The notes under the pieces were generated by a model that saw only the letters and a list, made by a program, of their open reading frames with translations, ran no database searches and was not told the DNA's origin. This document shows positions 1 through 12,711 of a DNA stretch of 64,000 nucleotides, piece after piece. Within the stretch, counting starts at the first letter, position 1. Every line of letters starts with the position of its first letter. The stretch comes from Tetrahymena elliotti 4EA (taxonomy: Eukaryota; Ciliophora; Oligohymenophorea; Hymenostomatida; Tetrahymenidae): assembly GCA_000231825.2 (NCBI GenBank), contig JH720305.1, positions 632,748-696,747 of the forward strand, written 5' to 3'. The translations under genes were made by a program, and so were the position numbers.

Positions 1-32
1 AAGTACATTAATATATATAGATAGTATATTAG

Positions 33-240
33 AAGAAGAATAAAATCTTTAGGATATGAGAAAATAGTCTCCATAAAAGTTACAATAAGCAAATAAAAGA
101 CAATAAGAGAGGAAAAAAACTTTGATAAGTGGTATGAAAAAAGTTAAAAATAGTCTTATGCTAATAAGTGGAGCAAGTAATAATTAAAAATAAGGAAATT
201 TATTGAAAGTAAGCCAAAACAATAGCTAAAACTAACTTGA
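33..240 (+). CDS. 3' end of an unknown gene (partial, cut by the window edge)
   Basis: In the frame ending with TGA at 238-240, the translation is a Lys/Gln-rich, charged stretch of about 69 residues (for example EEKNFDKWYEK and IRKFIESKPKQQ). TAA and TAG are read as Gln, as everywhere in this window. A plausible 3' splice site (TATTAG) sits at 27-32, so this is probably the last exon of a gene that starts left of the window. Composition is typical of real coding sequence here (Trp, Glu, Asp and Gly present), unlike the F/I/K/N-only translations of intergenic DNA. Function cannot be assigned. Confidence 0.55.
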
Positions 241-583
241 TTCTTCTTTGAGCAGCAGGTATTCATAAAATTAATAACAATCTCCATTGTCTCTTAAAAA
301 GAAATGAAAATCCTTTATCAAACAAAAAATATTAAATTTTTAAATTTATTTATTCAATCATCCAGTTATTTAAATTTCCTTAATCAACAAATATTGTTTA
401 TTTGCAATCTTATTTATTTATTTGTTTAATCTCTCATTCATTTGTTTGATTTTTTAAATGTTTATCAAAATAATAATTATTGATATATTTTTCAAAAATT
501 TATAAATTGACAGAAACAAAAAGAATTTCAATTTACTTTTTAAAAAAAATAATCTTTTGATTGTAGATAAGAAAATAAAAAAA
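241..583. other. intergenic, AT-rich
   Basis: About 340 nt of A/T-rich DNA between the terminal exon to the left and the ATG of the SET-domain gene. No open frame or structure is recognised. It must contain the promoter and 5' UTR of the next gene, but no specific element can be named. Confidence 0.6.
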
Positions 584-3500
584 ATGGAAAATACATAGTA
601 GACTTAAGAGTTAGCTGAGGATCAACTCAATGAGGTTAAGACTAAAGAACTTAAAGAATCACAAAATATTTAAACATTTTTAAATTGGTGTAGTGAAAAT
701 AAGGTTTTGATGCATAAAGTAAAAATAATCTTTCAATTAATTGTGGGAGTTTAGAGTTTAATTTTAAAAATAATAAGGGTATTGGAGTTCCTGCTGCATT
801 TGGACCTCTTGGTGTTCCAGGTGTTGTTGCTTTAGAAGACATACCTGCTAACACTGTAAAATTAGAAATTAGTAGAAAGAGTAGAATTATAATTTTTAAA
901 TTTAAAAGGTAATTGCAGCCATTCCTGACAAATTAATGATTTCTTAGCATAAAATTTTAAATGGAGAATTAAAAGAAATGCTACAAGATTAAAAAAATGG
1001 TGAATTATTTCAAGAAAAAATAGCAGGTGATGCAGAATTTAATATAATTACTGCCTTCTTAATCTATGAAAAAGGAAAGGGTGAAAACTCCTTTTATAAA
1101 CCTTATTTTGATACTATTGAGCGCTCTTATACTTTGTATGATTGGGATGAAAATGACGTAAAGGAAACTTAATGCCCAGAGTTAATTAGTGAAGTAATAA
1201 AATTGCATTTAGAAATAAGAATAATTAATAATAATATTAAATGAATAAATAGTTTAAGCATTATAAAGAGGATGCATAAGTAACTTGGATTCAGCTTAAA
1301 AATTGTCTTGAACAGTACCCTTAGTTTTATGTTAAAGAATAATTAACAGATGAGTTATTTTACTGGTGTTATGAACTAGTTATGACTAGAGTTTTTGGAC
1401 ATTCCCTTCCTTATACATGCTTAGTTCCTTTTGGAGATTTATTCAATCATGGAAATCATTCAGCTACTCATTATATAGTGAATAATTTATTTGAGTCTCT
1501 TGAAAAAGAAGCTCATCCTAAGTATAAAATAAAGAAAAATAAAATAGATTTAGGCATATTTGATACAGATAACTAAGGTAAATTTAAATCCTCTAATAAT
1601 GACTTCCATTTTCGTTGTAAGAGATATCGTTTTGTCAAAGATCACTTCAAAGTTCTCCCTAAAAATTTGAGAGAGAAATTTGAATAAAATACTTCAAAAT
1701 ACTTAGAAGATGATATTCTTAGAGAAATGATTTATGAAATCAACACAAAAGAAATTACTTTAAATAAAGAAGTAAATATTTGGGATTTGAAATTCTTTAC
1801 TACTTCTGCAACTGAAGATAATGATACAGATGAAGATTAAACAGAATAAAGAAAGAAAGAATATGATAATTTATTTCACAAGGAAATCAAAATCATTGAA
1901 AAAAACTCTAAAAAATAAGAATCTAACTCTAAATTACTTAAAGATAAAAGTATTCCTTAAGCAGTTAATATAGAACAATTTTTGATTGATTTTTCATTTC
2001 AAATAAAAAAGGTTAAAATGGAGATGAATCAAGTGATTCAGAATTCTAAGCCAATGATTATGAAAGTGGTGATGAGTCATCCTATGAAGAAGAGGAAGAA
2101 GAAGAAAAATAAAGTGAAGAAGAATAAAAATAAAATTTAGATAGCAGTTAAAACAAGAAAACTTTAGAATAAAAAGAATTTTATGCAGATGAAAAAACAG
2201 ATAAGTTCAACGATAATTAGCTCGTTAACGATAAAGAAATTACTGATTTATCTTAGGAATAAAGTAAAGTTACCACTAAGGAGAATCAAAGTGAAGAAAT
2301 AAAAGTTGTAAAATAGAAAAAGGAAGTAACTGATAATAAAAGTGTTTATGAATATCATTTGGATTCTGTCAGTACTCTTAGTGATGATTCTGAATTCCCT
2401 TGGTATGATGCCTACAAAGAAAATACTTACTTTGCAGTCACAACAGAATAACCGTATGTTTTATTTATTATTCTCATTTATAAAATATTTAAAATATCAT
2501 ATTAGATATAAAAAGGGATAATAAATTTTCCTATGTTATGGAAGAAGAACAAATAAGTTCTTACTTTAGTGGTATGGATTTACTTTTTAGAATAATTTGT
2601 ATGACAGTTTTGGCTTTAGAGTAAGTTTTTATTTTAACATTTATACAATAACAATTAATTCTTGATTTTTTTAGATGTGGATTAAACCAGAACCTCATCC
2701 TCTTTAAAAACCTGGCATTTTTGATTAAATTGTATTCAGATCATACATATCAGAAGAAGATTGGAAAGCAGGATTTGTTATGAATAAGGAATATAAAATT
2801 AAAACAGTGGATTTAACTAAGGAGTTTAGATTAAAAAGAGGTCATTTATGTGAAGGTAAAATTTACAATAAAAGTATTATTAAATTAATTAATTTATTTT
2901 TTTTATTATAAAATAGAGTTTATTATATATTTAAGAATTTATCTTTCTAGTCACTATGATGGCGATGATTAGTCAAAATTATTGTTTACTATCCCTCATA
3001 GCATTCGTTTTGAAATGTATGTCTTTGAATTTGCAAAAGAAGTTTTAATGTATATGAAAAATCAGTAAATTATTTATTTAAATTATTTTTGAAATTTTAA
3101 CAATGATTTATCAAAAAGATATACCACAAAAAATGAAGACGATGAGGCTTTGTTGAAAGATTACAACATATCATATAAATTAAGATTTGCAACTGTATTG
3201 AGACTTGAACATAAAAAGCTACTTGATGAATAAATAAAAATAATTGAATCTATTATAAAAATATTAACTGCTTTACAAAAATAGTAAATTAAATTTTAAA
3301 ACAAGCATAAAGAAAGTTAATTAGAAGAATAATTTAGCTTAGATAATAAAGAAAGTTAATTAGAATTATAATTTAGCTTAGATAATAAAGAAAATTAAGA
3401 AATTCGAATAACTACAAATTAATCTAGTCTTAGTGAAAAAAGTTCTAATTAATCATCTGAAATTAAATAAAAAGTATTCACAGACAAAGATTTAGTCTCT

Positions 3501-3632
3501 CTTAAAGATATTTATCTTTAAAATGTAGAATCATTTGATAGCAAATCTAATCTTTTATTAATCGAAAGACACAAAATTAAAAAATATCTTGAAAAACTTC
3601 ACATTGTTCTCTCTAAATAAAAAACTTTATGA
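584..3632 (+). CDS. SET-domain lysine/histidine methyltransferase, SETD3/Rubisco-LSMT-like
   Basis: Nine exons: 584-718, 778-855, 909-1193, 1253-1949, 2012-2453, 2506-2620, 2675-2855, 2917-3064 and 3119-3632. They encode 864 residues. Residues about 70-250 carry a split SET domain, including the DLFNH motif near residue 228, the NH-type AdoMet/active-site signature of the SETD3/RBCMT class. Residues about 550-700 match the Rubis-subs-bind region that follows SET in this class (CYGRRTNKF, WYGF, then a helical block). Between the two lies a long insertion with a run of Glu/Asp/Ser (about residues 400-440) and a Gln/Lys-rich linker. The C-terminus holds a near-perfect 13-residue duplication (ESQLE.QFSLDNK). 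The family methylates lysine, or in SETD3 actin histidine; the substrate here is unknown. Exon phases are consistent throughout. Confidence 0.85.
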
Positions 3633-5067
3633 TTGAGAAAACAATATTTAAAATTTATTTTTATTTAATTTAAACCTTTGTAAAATAATTTATTTTATGT
3701 GATCTTAAATTATTTTCTAATTTTCAATCATTTCACTCATATCACACATGTTTGTTTCATTAATTATTTTTGAAATCTTTATTTAATTTTAAGGAAAATT
3801 AATAACAAAACATAAAACATTCTTTAAATTGTTTATTTTTGTGGAAGTCAGTATTTTAAAATGTATTTTTATTGATTAAAAGAAATTAATATATTCGCAC
3901 AATCTTTTCAGTAAAAACATAAAGGCTGGTATTAATTTTGTTCAAATGAAAGCTATTTTATTGAATTAATTATACTAAATTATTCATTTTTTAAATATTT
4001 TATCAAATTTTAGAAGATTTTTATGTAAAGAAACAAGCACAATTTTCATTAGAATAGCTATTAAATTACTTTTTTTAGAAATTTGAAGCAATATTTTGGA
4101 AGTTTGTTGATTTTTATCAGAAGAAATATTCAAAATCTAAGTTACTATTTTAAGACAATAATTTGATAGTCCAAATTAAATATAAAAATATTTCATCCTA
4201 ATTTTTAGATTTTTAGAAAAAATATTTTCAAAAGTTAATTTACTTTAGAAACAGTTGTATGTTAATTTCAAGATTAAGATTAATAGTTTTTTTCTAAAAT
4301 TGCTTTTTGATGATTATTCCTTTCACTAAATTTTTCATGTTCTAAGAAATAAAATAGTACAAATTACTACATTATTTAAAAATTCTCAACAAAAATTGCT
4401 CGCTAATATATCCATGATTGAAAATTGATTACAATATAATTATAATAGATTCTTATCATAAAGCTTAATTTTATAGTTAATGGTGCTTTTGCAAGTTTTA
4501 TTAAATTATATTAAAAATTAAAGAATATGTGTCTTGAAAAGTATAATAATTTACTATTTGTATTTATTTTCCTAATGACAAGATAGAATATTAATTCAGT
4601 ACATCAAACAGAATTTTGATTGAGTAAGTTTCTTTAGAATGAATGTTAGAGTAGATAATCCATAAAATGTAAAATTAAAATTTAGTCATATTGCATATTT
4701 TCAGTAATAGAAATTGCTTAGATCTAAATTAGGTAAAATAACAATTTTACAAGCATGAAAATACAAAATGAGTAAAAAAATAAGTTTTTATTAAGAATAT
4801 AGCAGTAATTTAGTAATAGTTATTATTTATTTATATATGATGATGATTGATTCAAGAGATTGATTGATGATTTACATAATAATCAATCAATTTTTAAATT
4901 TAACAAGATACTATCAATAAATAATACATCTAATTGAATTGCTTGTTTGTTTATCTTTGTGAAAAGAGTTATTAATTATTTTAGTAAATTAAGTCAAAGA
5001 CTAGAATAATAAATTATATTTTACTTTTACATTATACTTTTATAAGCAAGTTAAATTAAAAAATATT
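3633..5067. other. intergenic, AT-rich, one hairpin
   Basis: About 1.4 kb with no convincing gene. A long TGA-free frame around 4010-4420 translates to F/I/K/Q/L with no glycine, which is what random A/T DNA gives in this genetic code. The only structure noted is the inverted repeat at 4859-4891. Confidence 0.6.
4859..4891. repeat. inverted repeat (10-bp perfect stem)
   Basis: ATTGATTGAT is followed 13 nt later by its exact complement ATCAATCAAT. It lies in the space between two same-strand genes, about 180 nt before the downstream ATG. It could be a cruciform or RNA hairpin, but such GATT runs are common in DNA of this composition. Confidence 0.4.
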
Positions 5068-7645
5068 ATGAGTTCTCTCAAAAGGTACCCACAAGTGCCT
5101 TCTCTAAAAAAGGAGATTCGGCTTCTTAAGTCACCAAATTAAAAATTAACTGGTAAAAGCTTGCTTATTCATTTATAAACAAAAGTTAAATTAACTATAT
5201 ATCATCCTTATTATATTTTAAAAAGCAGAAAGTTAGCAATAAGCATCTTCGAGCATAATTTTAACAGGAAATACTCAATATGAATCAAAGAGAACAGAGG
5301 ATTCAATTAAAATAATCAATAAGAAAGAATGTAAATCATTTTATTCTTCACTGATTGCTAAATTTATGTTGAAAACAATTATATTAAATATTATTTATTA
5401 ATATAATGTAGAGTCTTGTTTTTGTAATGCTTAACGAAGTAACAAATCAATTAATGCAGGATTTAATTTTAATCCATTTTTGACATCAGAAAAAATGAAT
5501 GATTCAAATTACTGTTCTTGTGATGAATCACCATTTCACTATCAAACTTGTAGAAAGTCTCTAATAGTAGAGAATTAAAAAAACTAATATCCTACTAATT
5601 TTCAAAGTCATTCAAGAGAGGCAAGTTCAAATATTTCTCATGCCTCCCACCTAAATTTAAGCAAATATATTTAAGATAGCTAAACAGTCAATAGTGATGA
5701 TGAATAGGTTTAAGTTTAAACTCCTAATCTTCCAATTAATTAAGCACAACCAAGATCGCCATATGCTCTTAAAGGATTCATCTTAGAAAAAAATAATAAA
5801 GAATTAATTTAAAATTTGAATGGACCTTCTTCTATATTAAATAATAGTAATAGAGATAACTAGTTTAAATAATAATCTTTTTTTATGAACTAAGATATGA
5901 ATAAATCAAGCACATAATAGAATATTTCATTTTCTAATTCATCTTAGTTAAATATTAAAGGCAATAAGCACATTTAGCTAAAAAGTCCACTCAGCTATTC
6001 AAACCTACTTAAATCTCTAGCAAAGTACACGAAAATAGAAAGTGATCTACTAGAAGAGACTATTATTTTAGAAAAGTAGATTTAAGATTCACAAGAAAAA
6101 ATAAATTAGCTCATTTCTAATAGTAATAGGGAACATTCCTAAGAATAAAACAATGAACAAAGCATCAACAACAACAATAATAATAATTCTAAAGCTAAAG
6201 CTCAACTCTTAAACATATTTAATTTAAGAAAGAAAAATAATCATTCTTAAATTTCTTAAAATGCCGAAAATAGCTTTAATGGGGTTTATAATTTGCAAAG
6301 TTCGAAAGGAAAATTAAGGAAGAATTTTTTATCATCTAGTTAAGCATAGTAGATGCAATAGAATTCATAGTAAATAATAGATAAAAAATTCAAAAAATCT
6401 TCATAAATGTTCAAAGCTAACATAAATTCAAGAAGCTAGAAAAATAGATTCTAAGATAACATAACAAAATTAAGGCAATTTTAAAAAGAAATACTCAAAA
6501 CAGAAGAATCTTTCTCAAATTTGAACAGTAACAACAACAATAATAATAATTAATTTTCTTCACAGTAAAATCTTTCATTTAATTTCAATACAAATGTTTT
6601 AGATGATTCAAGATTACTATCTTTGAAGAGAAAAGGAACTCCATAAAAAAACACTTAATAACAGATTAAATATTAAACAATAGCTAGGGTATAAAAAAAG
6701 GAATAACTTAGTATACCAGTATCATTAGGTTAAATAAACTCAAGTTGCTCAAATATCGTCTCAAATACACCATAATCTGGTCTATAATAAAAGAATAAAA
6801 TAATGAATAACAATTCTTAAGAGAGAAATTAAGAAATAGGTAAAAACTCCTCTGTTTTGATGAGACTATCTAATGAGCAATTCCCTTTCTAATTATTTTA
6901 GACTGAAAGACTTTAGAAATCATCTTCAAATAAATCAGTTGAAAAAATGGAGATAGAAAAATTTTAGAATTACTTTGTAAAAACTCATAGCTAAATTGGT
7001 AGCATCATATAAAATGAATAATATTAAAGCTAAAATTATGACTAGTTAAGTGCTTCAGTTTAAACAAAACCAAGATCAGATAAATCATAGACAAGCATCT
7101 AATAAACTTAACAATAACAAGCTAAATCAAACAAAAAATTAGAAATTCTAAATCTCCTTTCAAAAATAAACAGCAAATAAATAACTGGATTATAATAAAA
7201 ACAGAATAAAAGTTATACAATATTTGAGAAACCTGAAGTTTTGACTCCAACAAGTAATCCTGATTTGAAAATAAATTTCAATTAATCTAAAAACTCTAGC
7301 TACTCTCAATTGTTTACTGAAAGTGCAAGGAAGAGCTCTCCATAGAACTTAAGTAGTTAATCAAAAATGAATTATTCATCATAGAAAGAAATGAAAAACA
7401 ATACAACCTAAAGCAGTTAAATTGAAAAATGTAAAAGTTAGAACACTTTAGCTGAAAATTTAAAAATTCTTTTTTAAGGAAACCAAACTAAAAACATTTT
7501 AAACAAATCTGGTCTACAACAAAGTAGTAATACAAATAGAAGTAAAAATAGTAACCCTAATAACAGTAATTAGAATATTTCTATGAAAAATCTTTTATAG
7601 CACATTTTCAGCAAAACAAATAAAAATGATGCAAGCAAAAATTGA
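5068..7645 (+). CDS. Gln/Asn/Ser-rich protein of unknown function
   Basis: Three exons (5068-5152, 5226-5330, 5412-7645) encode 807 residues. The short N-terminus is basic (MSSLKRYPQVPSLKKE). A small Cys/His cluster follows at about residues 65-105, including CSCDESPFHYQTC. The rest is low complexity: Ser, Gln, Asn and Lys dominate, with two runs of 6-7 Asn near residues 305 and 430. No enzymatic domain or membrane segment is seen. A short helical segment (SDLLEETIILEKQIQ) could be a coiled coil. Such proteins are abundant in ciliates and may be scaffold- or aggregation-prone. The second intron is assigned from its GTAAAT...TGTAG borders. The gene is followed by a long AT-rich spacer. Confidence 0.7.
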
Positions 7646-9330
7646 TTGAAAAAAAATAAATAGTAACTAAAAATTATACAAAAATATTCACTGAATTTTG
7701 GATAAACTCGCCAAAAAAATTTTAAAAATAGCAAACCTTAAAAAAGGTAAAAATATAATTTTATATACTTGCTTATTTTATAAATAATTAATTAAAATCA
7801 TTTAATATTATTATGTTAATTATCTAATATATTTTCTATATTCAAGATAATTTATTTTAGACATATAGATATTTTGTAAAAACTATCATCTTTAACCTTC
7901 AATTTCACCTAATTATTTAGTTTATAATTTACTTTTTATGTAATGCATTCACATTTTTAAAATCTTCTATTTTTTCAATGCTAATATTTATTTCCAATAT
8001 TAATCAATTTTCAATTCAACTTTATATCAATCAATTTACCAATCAATAAATCTTCTCATAAAATTTAAATACTATCATTTACTTTTTATCTAATGTATGA
8101 AAATTTTTAATTCTTAATATTCCATATTCTAATATTTATTTACTCCTAAACTTCATAAATTCTAATTAATTTTACTCAAACATTTTTAATGATTTCATGA
8201 TTTTGATATTTTAAATTCATAATTTAATCCATATTTTGTAATCAATGAAATAATCTCCAACCTAACTTAATTATATATTTTTTTTTTGTTGCAATTTTAC
8301 TGAATCATTTTGATTTATATTAAACACATGGTAGAAGAAAGTAATTTATAAATATTTTATAATTTATAAAATTCATAGCTGTTTTACTTAAATATGGATT
8401 CTTTTGATTTATTTTGTTGATTATTTTGGTAAATTATGAGTTGAAAATGATAATAAATTGGGGGTTTATTGTAATATATCATTTGATTAACTTTAATAAT
8501 GGTAAATTAACTTTAATATTACTTGGATAAATTTAAATTTATAGAAATGATTTAGGAGTAGATAAAAACCTGATTATAGATGAATTTAATTAATAAATTG
8601 GTTTTATTTTAAAAATATGTGCTCAAATGAAATATGAATTGTAAGTTATTATTAGACAAGATAAAGATAAAAAAATTTAATAAATTTAATGATTAAAAAT
8701 AAAGGATTTTATCATATTTAATTTTATGAGAAAATAAGTATTTATTTTTATACAAAAAATAAGACTGATGATTTTGATGAATAGAAGTGAGGTGAATGGT
8801 AAATATTGAATTTTTATTTTAAATTATAATATATATCCTACCATTCAGATAAATCTAATTCTTTTAATAATAATGGCAATGGTAATTAAATAAACTATAA
8901 AGTTATTAGTTTTCCAAAATTTCTTAAAAAGAAAATAGCTAATTGATTAAGATTCAAACAAATAAAGCATTAAAAAATACTAACATAATTACATCAAATT
9001 ATTTAAGTTAAAATATAACAAAAGCTTATTCTTAACTCATTCTTGCAAAAAAATATTTTTAAAGCAAGATCACTAAAAGCAAAAAATATATTGAAGTACC
9101 ACTACTGATAAAAAAAGAATAAAATGATTTAGTAATCGCGTCTCATTCAATCTAATTACCCTGTAATTTACCACATAAAAAATATGAAATATCAAATCAT
9201 GAATAAATGATAAATTCAATAAAAGGGACTATAAAATGCTAAATATTTATATTATTAAATAAAATAGGCAAGCAACCTTTAGTAATCCATAGCAGCATAG
9301 TCAAAAATCAGAGCTTTGAACTAATCATAA
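7646..9330. other. intergenic, AT-rich
   Basis: About 1.7 kb of extreme A/T with no supportable open frame on either strand. It contains the promoter of the membrane-protein gene starting at 9331. Nothing specific is recognised. Confidence 0.6.
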
Positions 9331-11468
9331 ATGAATAAATCTATGATGATGGCTAGACAATCATAATTGTTATCTACAAAATAATATGTTCTTTAAGATC
9401 CTAATTAAATTAAGATACCTCAAGAGGAGCTAGATTAGAAGCATCCCTCTACAAGGTAAATTATAAATTTTAGCAATATTTTTAAAATTTTTAATGATTC
9501 ATTTGCATCAATTTGTATTTTTAATAAAAAAATAATTTCAATTGAAATATCTTAAAATTTATTAAAATTAAATTAGAATTAATCATTTGGCTTGCCTTGT
9601 TGCTCTATTAAGTATTGCATATGGAATAGCTATAGTGAGTTATTCTTGTGGAGCTAGATATATAACTCTTACAGTATTTGGCTCTGTTATGCTTCTTCTT
9701 TGTTTAGTCTCTTTCTATAGATAACTAATCCACAATCATAGAGTGATATTTTATGGAATTTCAGCTTTCTTTATCTTCATGACAGGAGTTACTTCCTTTG
9801 TATTTATTAGCCAAATAAAGGAATAAAAATATTGTAGTTCATAATGGTGTCATAAGCAAGTAGAAACTCGAGGTAATTAAGAAATTAAGTTAAATTCTTA
9901 GAATAAATTTATTTTAGTGAATGAAAAGATTTATATTTTAGGTTGTTTTCATTGTCTTTAAAAGATATGAAAATTAAAGATATTTTGTAATCTCATGATT
10001 TAATTGCTAATTTATTTCGGCTTACTTCTTATAATCAATTAGTCTAACACCAATAATAAATTAATTCACAAAATAAACAATCATTATTCCTCTAAAAGTC
10101 AAGCTAATTATTTTTGTTTTTTAATTTCTTCAAAAAATATTAAAAAGGATTCAATTTTTTTAATAAGTGCTTTGCTTTTAATATGAATGATTATGGAAAA
10201 ATTGAAATAAATTTCGAATTTATTTAATCTTTAGATTAAGATTTTTAAATATTTATTTATTATATTATAAAATAGATTTCTTTTCTGATTACTTAGAGAA
10301 GAAATATTCTACTTCTCAGTTAGATGATCAATGCGATTCATTGAATAGGTAATATAGTGGTACTATGCTCTATGAATAAATAGGTCAATTTTTAGTATCA
10401 GAAATGACTACCTATTGCAAGAATGACTCCAGCAATTGTGATGGAACTACGAATATAAATTAGCATGTTTATTGGCTTAAATTTAGTCTCATGCTAGGAA
10501 TAATTATTACATTAGGCATCCTTGAAGTCTTTTATGCTTTTTGGCTAATATGGTGGCTTAAATTTAGAAACCCAAGAGATGATGCCTACCAGTCTAACAG
10601 TGTTTAGAATTAAAAAGTATAATTAGTTAATCCTAATGGATCTATAATCGTTAATCAAAATACAATTTTAAATAAAACGGGTATGTAAAATAATGCTTAA
10701 AACTAATCTTTACTAGAAACTAAGGTTTTATAGAAATTGAATGAACAATAAAAAAATAATCAAAATCTTAATTCAAGTATGGCTATTCAAAATCCTGATT
10801 ATAATAACCTGTCATTAATTGAAGCTAGGGTTCAATAAAAGATTAATGAAACATAATATAATAATGTTAATTAATCTCTTAACTAAAGTATAGTAAATAG
10901 TACTAGAAATCTAAATATGAATAAACCTTAAGACAATACTTTATTATACACAGGCAAAAATGGGATGTAATAGAATATAAGGAGTTCTATTGCTTAACCA
11001 TCACAAATGCAAAGCAATAAGCCTGGATACCAATAATTAGAATATGATTAGCAAGAACCTTAAATTGTTAGAAAAGTAACTTAAAAACCACTTGTTAACA
11101 ACCCTTTAAAAAATATAGTCTAAGATAATAATCAGTATGCTAGCGTTGAATCATCTTCACCAGTGAGATACTAAAAACAAAATTCGATACCACAAAATAA
11201 CTATAGTACAAATGGTGGATCTTCCCCAGTAAAATCTTAATAATAAACATCCATTTATCCAAGCAACCCAATTAATTTGGGATAAAACAATTCTAATTTA
11301 CAACGTTCCTATGCTAATTAGAACAATAGAACTCACCAACTTAGTTAGCTAGTAGTAAATAATACTTCTAATAATGCTAATGGAGTTTTAAGTAATGGAG
11401 TAGGCCCTCAAAGCCTCATCAGAAAAGGAAATGTTGGAAATCTTAGTGATCTTAAACCTTTTACATGA
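9331..11468 (+). CDS. four-TM membrane protein with long Gln/Asn-rich tail (paralogue 1)
   Basis: Exons 9331-9455, 9577-9872 and 10276-11468 encode 537 residues. An N-terminal cytosolic stretch of about 45 residues is followed by hydrophobic segments around residues 48-70, 75-90 and 100-125, then a Cys-rich loop (CSSQWCH; later TYCKNDSSNC) and a last segment near residues 215-245 (MLGIIITLGILEVFYAFW). The layout is tetraspanin-like (four TM, large second loop with paired Cys), but the CCG motif is absent, so it cannot be placed in that family. The C-terminal 290 residues are polar, rich in Asn/Gln/Ser. The second intron is long (403 nt); its borders were set by matching the paralogue downstream, where the same phase-1 junction separates the WCH loop from an FF..L segment. 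Confidence 0.7.
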
Positions 11469-12711
11469 AAAAAACTTAAAAAACAAACAAATGAAACAAC
11501 TTTTAGAATAAAAATAAACTAAAATATTAACTACATAATTACACTAACTGATATAAATTTAATCATGACAATTTGAGTTTAATCTAACTACTATCTATTT
11601 ATCTATTTTGAATAATAATAATAATTACTTTTCTAAGTTGTATTATATTTACATTTGATATTGTACAGAAAATCTACTACACCCTTTTTTCATTCCTTTA
11701 AAAAAAATTTTAAGACCCAATACAAATTTCTTCAAAATTAATGTTGAAATTGAAAAAATTAAATTGAGGAGGGGGGATCATAATTTGGATTCTTTTGGTA
11801 TTCCTAAATTTTCCATATTCGGATATTCTTATTATCACTATGATTGGAGGATTTTTTCTTAAAAATAAGTCCCCCCCCATTTTATTTGAATTCTACTTAA
11901 ATAATTATTTTATTAACTAAACCTTCTAGCTATTTTAAATAGAGATTTTTTTAACTCTATGAAAATAATAAAAATAATATTTTCACTCTTATTCTATTTT
12001 TAAAAATTATTTTTATTTTTTCAATTAATAGAGTAATATTGCTGATAAGAAAATAGATAACTTGTAATTTTATTTTTAATTTTTCAACTTGAGTTTTTAC
12101 CTGATTTTCAATTAAACATCAATAGTTTTTACCCAAAAATCTTGTAAATAAGGATTTAAATTCAGATATTTATATGAATAAATGGGATATCCTTTATATT
12201 TAAAAAATTAGATTTTTTATTTTAACAATAGAAAATATTCATAGTATTTAAAATTAAAATCTTTAGCTATTGAAAAATAATGATTTATTTTAAAATAATT
12301 AGTAGAAAAGGCATCTTTGAATAAGAATAAAGATTGTTTACATTAAAATAATCAATAAAAATATGCAAATATTTTATTTAGATCAAATTATTAGGCAAAA
12401 AATAATTGATTTCAAGCCATCAATTTTGATATTGCGAATAATAATAAGTATCTTATCTAAATATCACAAAAACCATAAATTTATAATTTATTACTTCAGG
12501 CAAAACTTATATTACTTAATTATTTATTGGCTTTTATTTTAATAAATCTATTGTTTAATAAATAAATTGCAGAAATCAAATAATAGTTCTTATTCAAAAA
12601 ATTATTACTTTTTTCAAAGATAAGTAGGGATAATAATATTTATTAAAATAAGGATTTCATCAACAAAATATTAAATAAATCTGCTAATAAATTAAACCTA
12701 AAAACTAAAAA
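11469..12711. other. intergenic between paralogues, with a G/C-run hairpin
   Basis: About 1.2 kb between two tandem paralogues. It is A/T-rich apart from a G-run and C-run pair at 11766-11878, annotated separately. No gene is seen. Confidence 0.6.
11766..11878. other. G-run / C-run inverted pair, possible structured RNA
   Basis: GAGGAGGGGGGAT at 11766 and TCCCCCCCC ending at 11878 can pair (GGGGGGA with TCCCCCC) around a loop of about 90 nt. Such G and C runs are conspicuous in a region otherwise near 80% A/T. The loop is also less A/T-rich than its surroundings. It lies about 300 nt after the stop codon of the upstream gene, so it could be part of a 3' UTR, a small ncRNA or a chance feature. 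No known RNA family is recognised. Confidence 0.3.

Noticed and set aside
4012..4421. Open frame of over 130 codons in the spacer before the Gln/Asn-rich gene
   Set aside because: No glycine, strongly F/I/L/K/Q-biased, no recognisable motif and no splice context; consistent with chance in this code.
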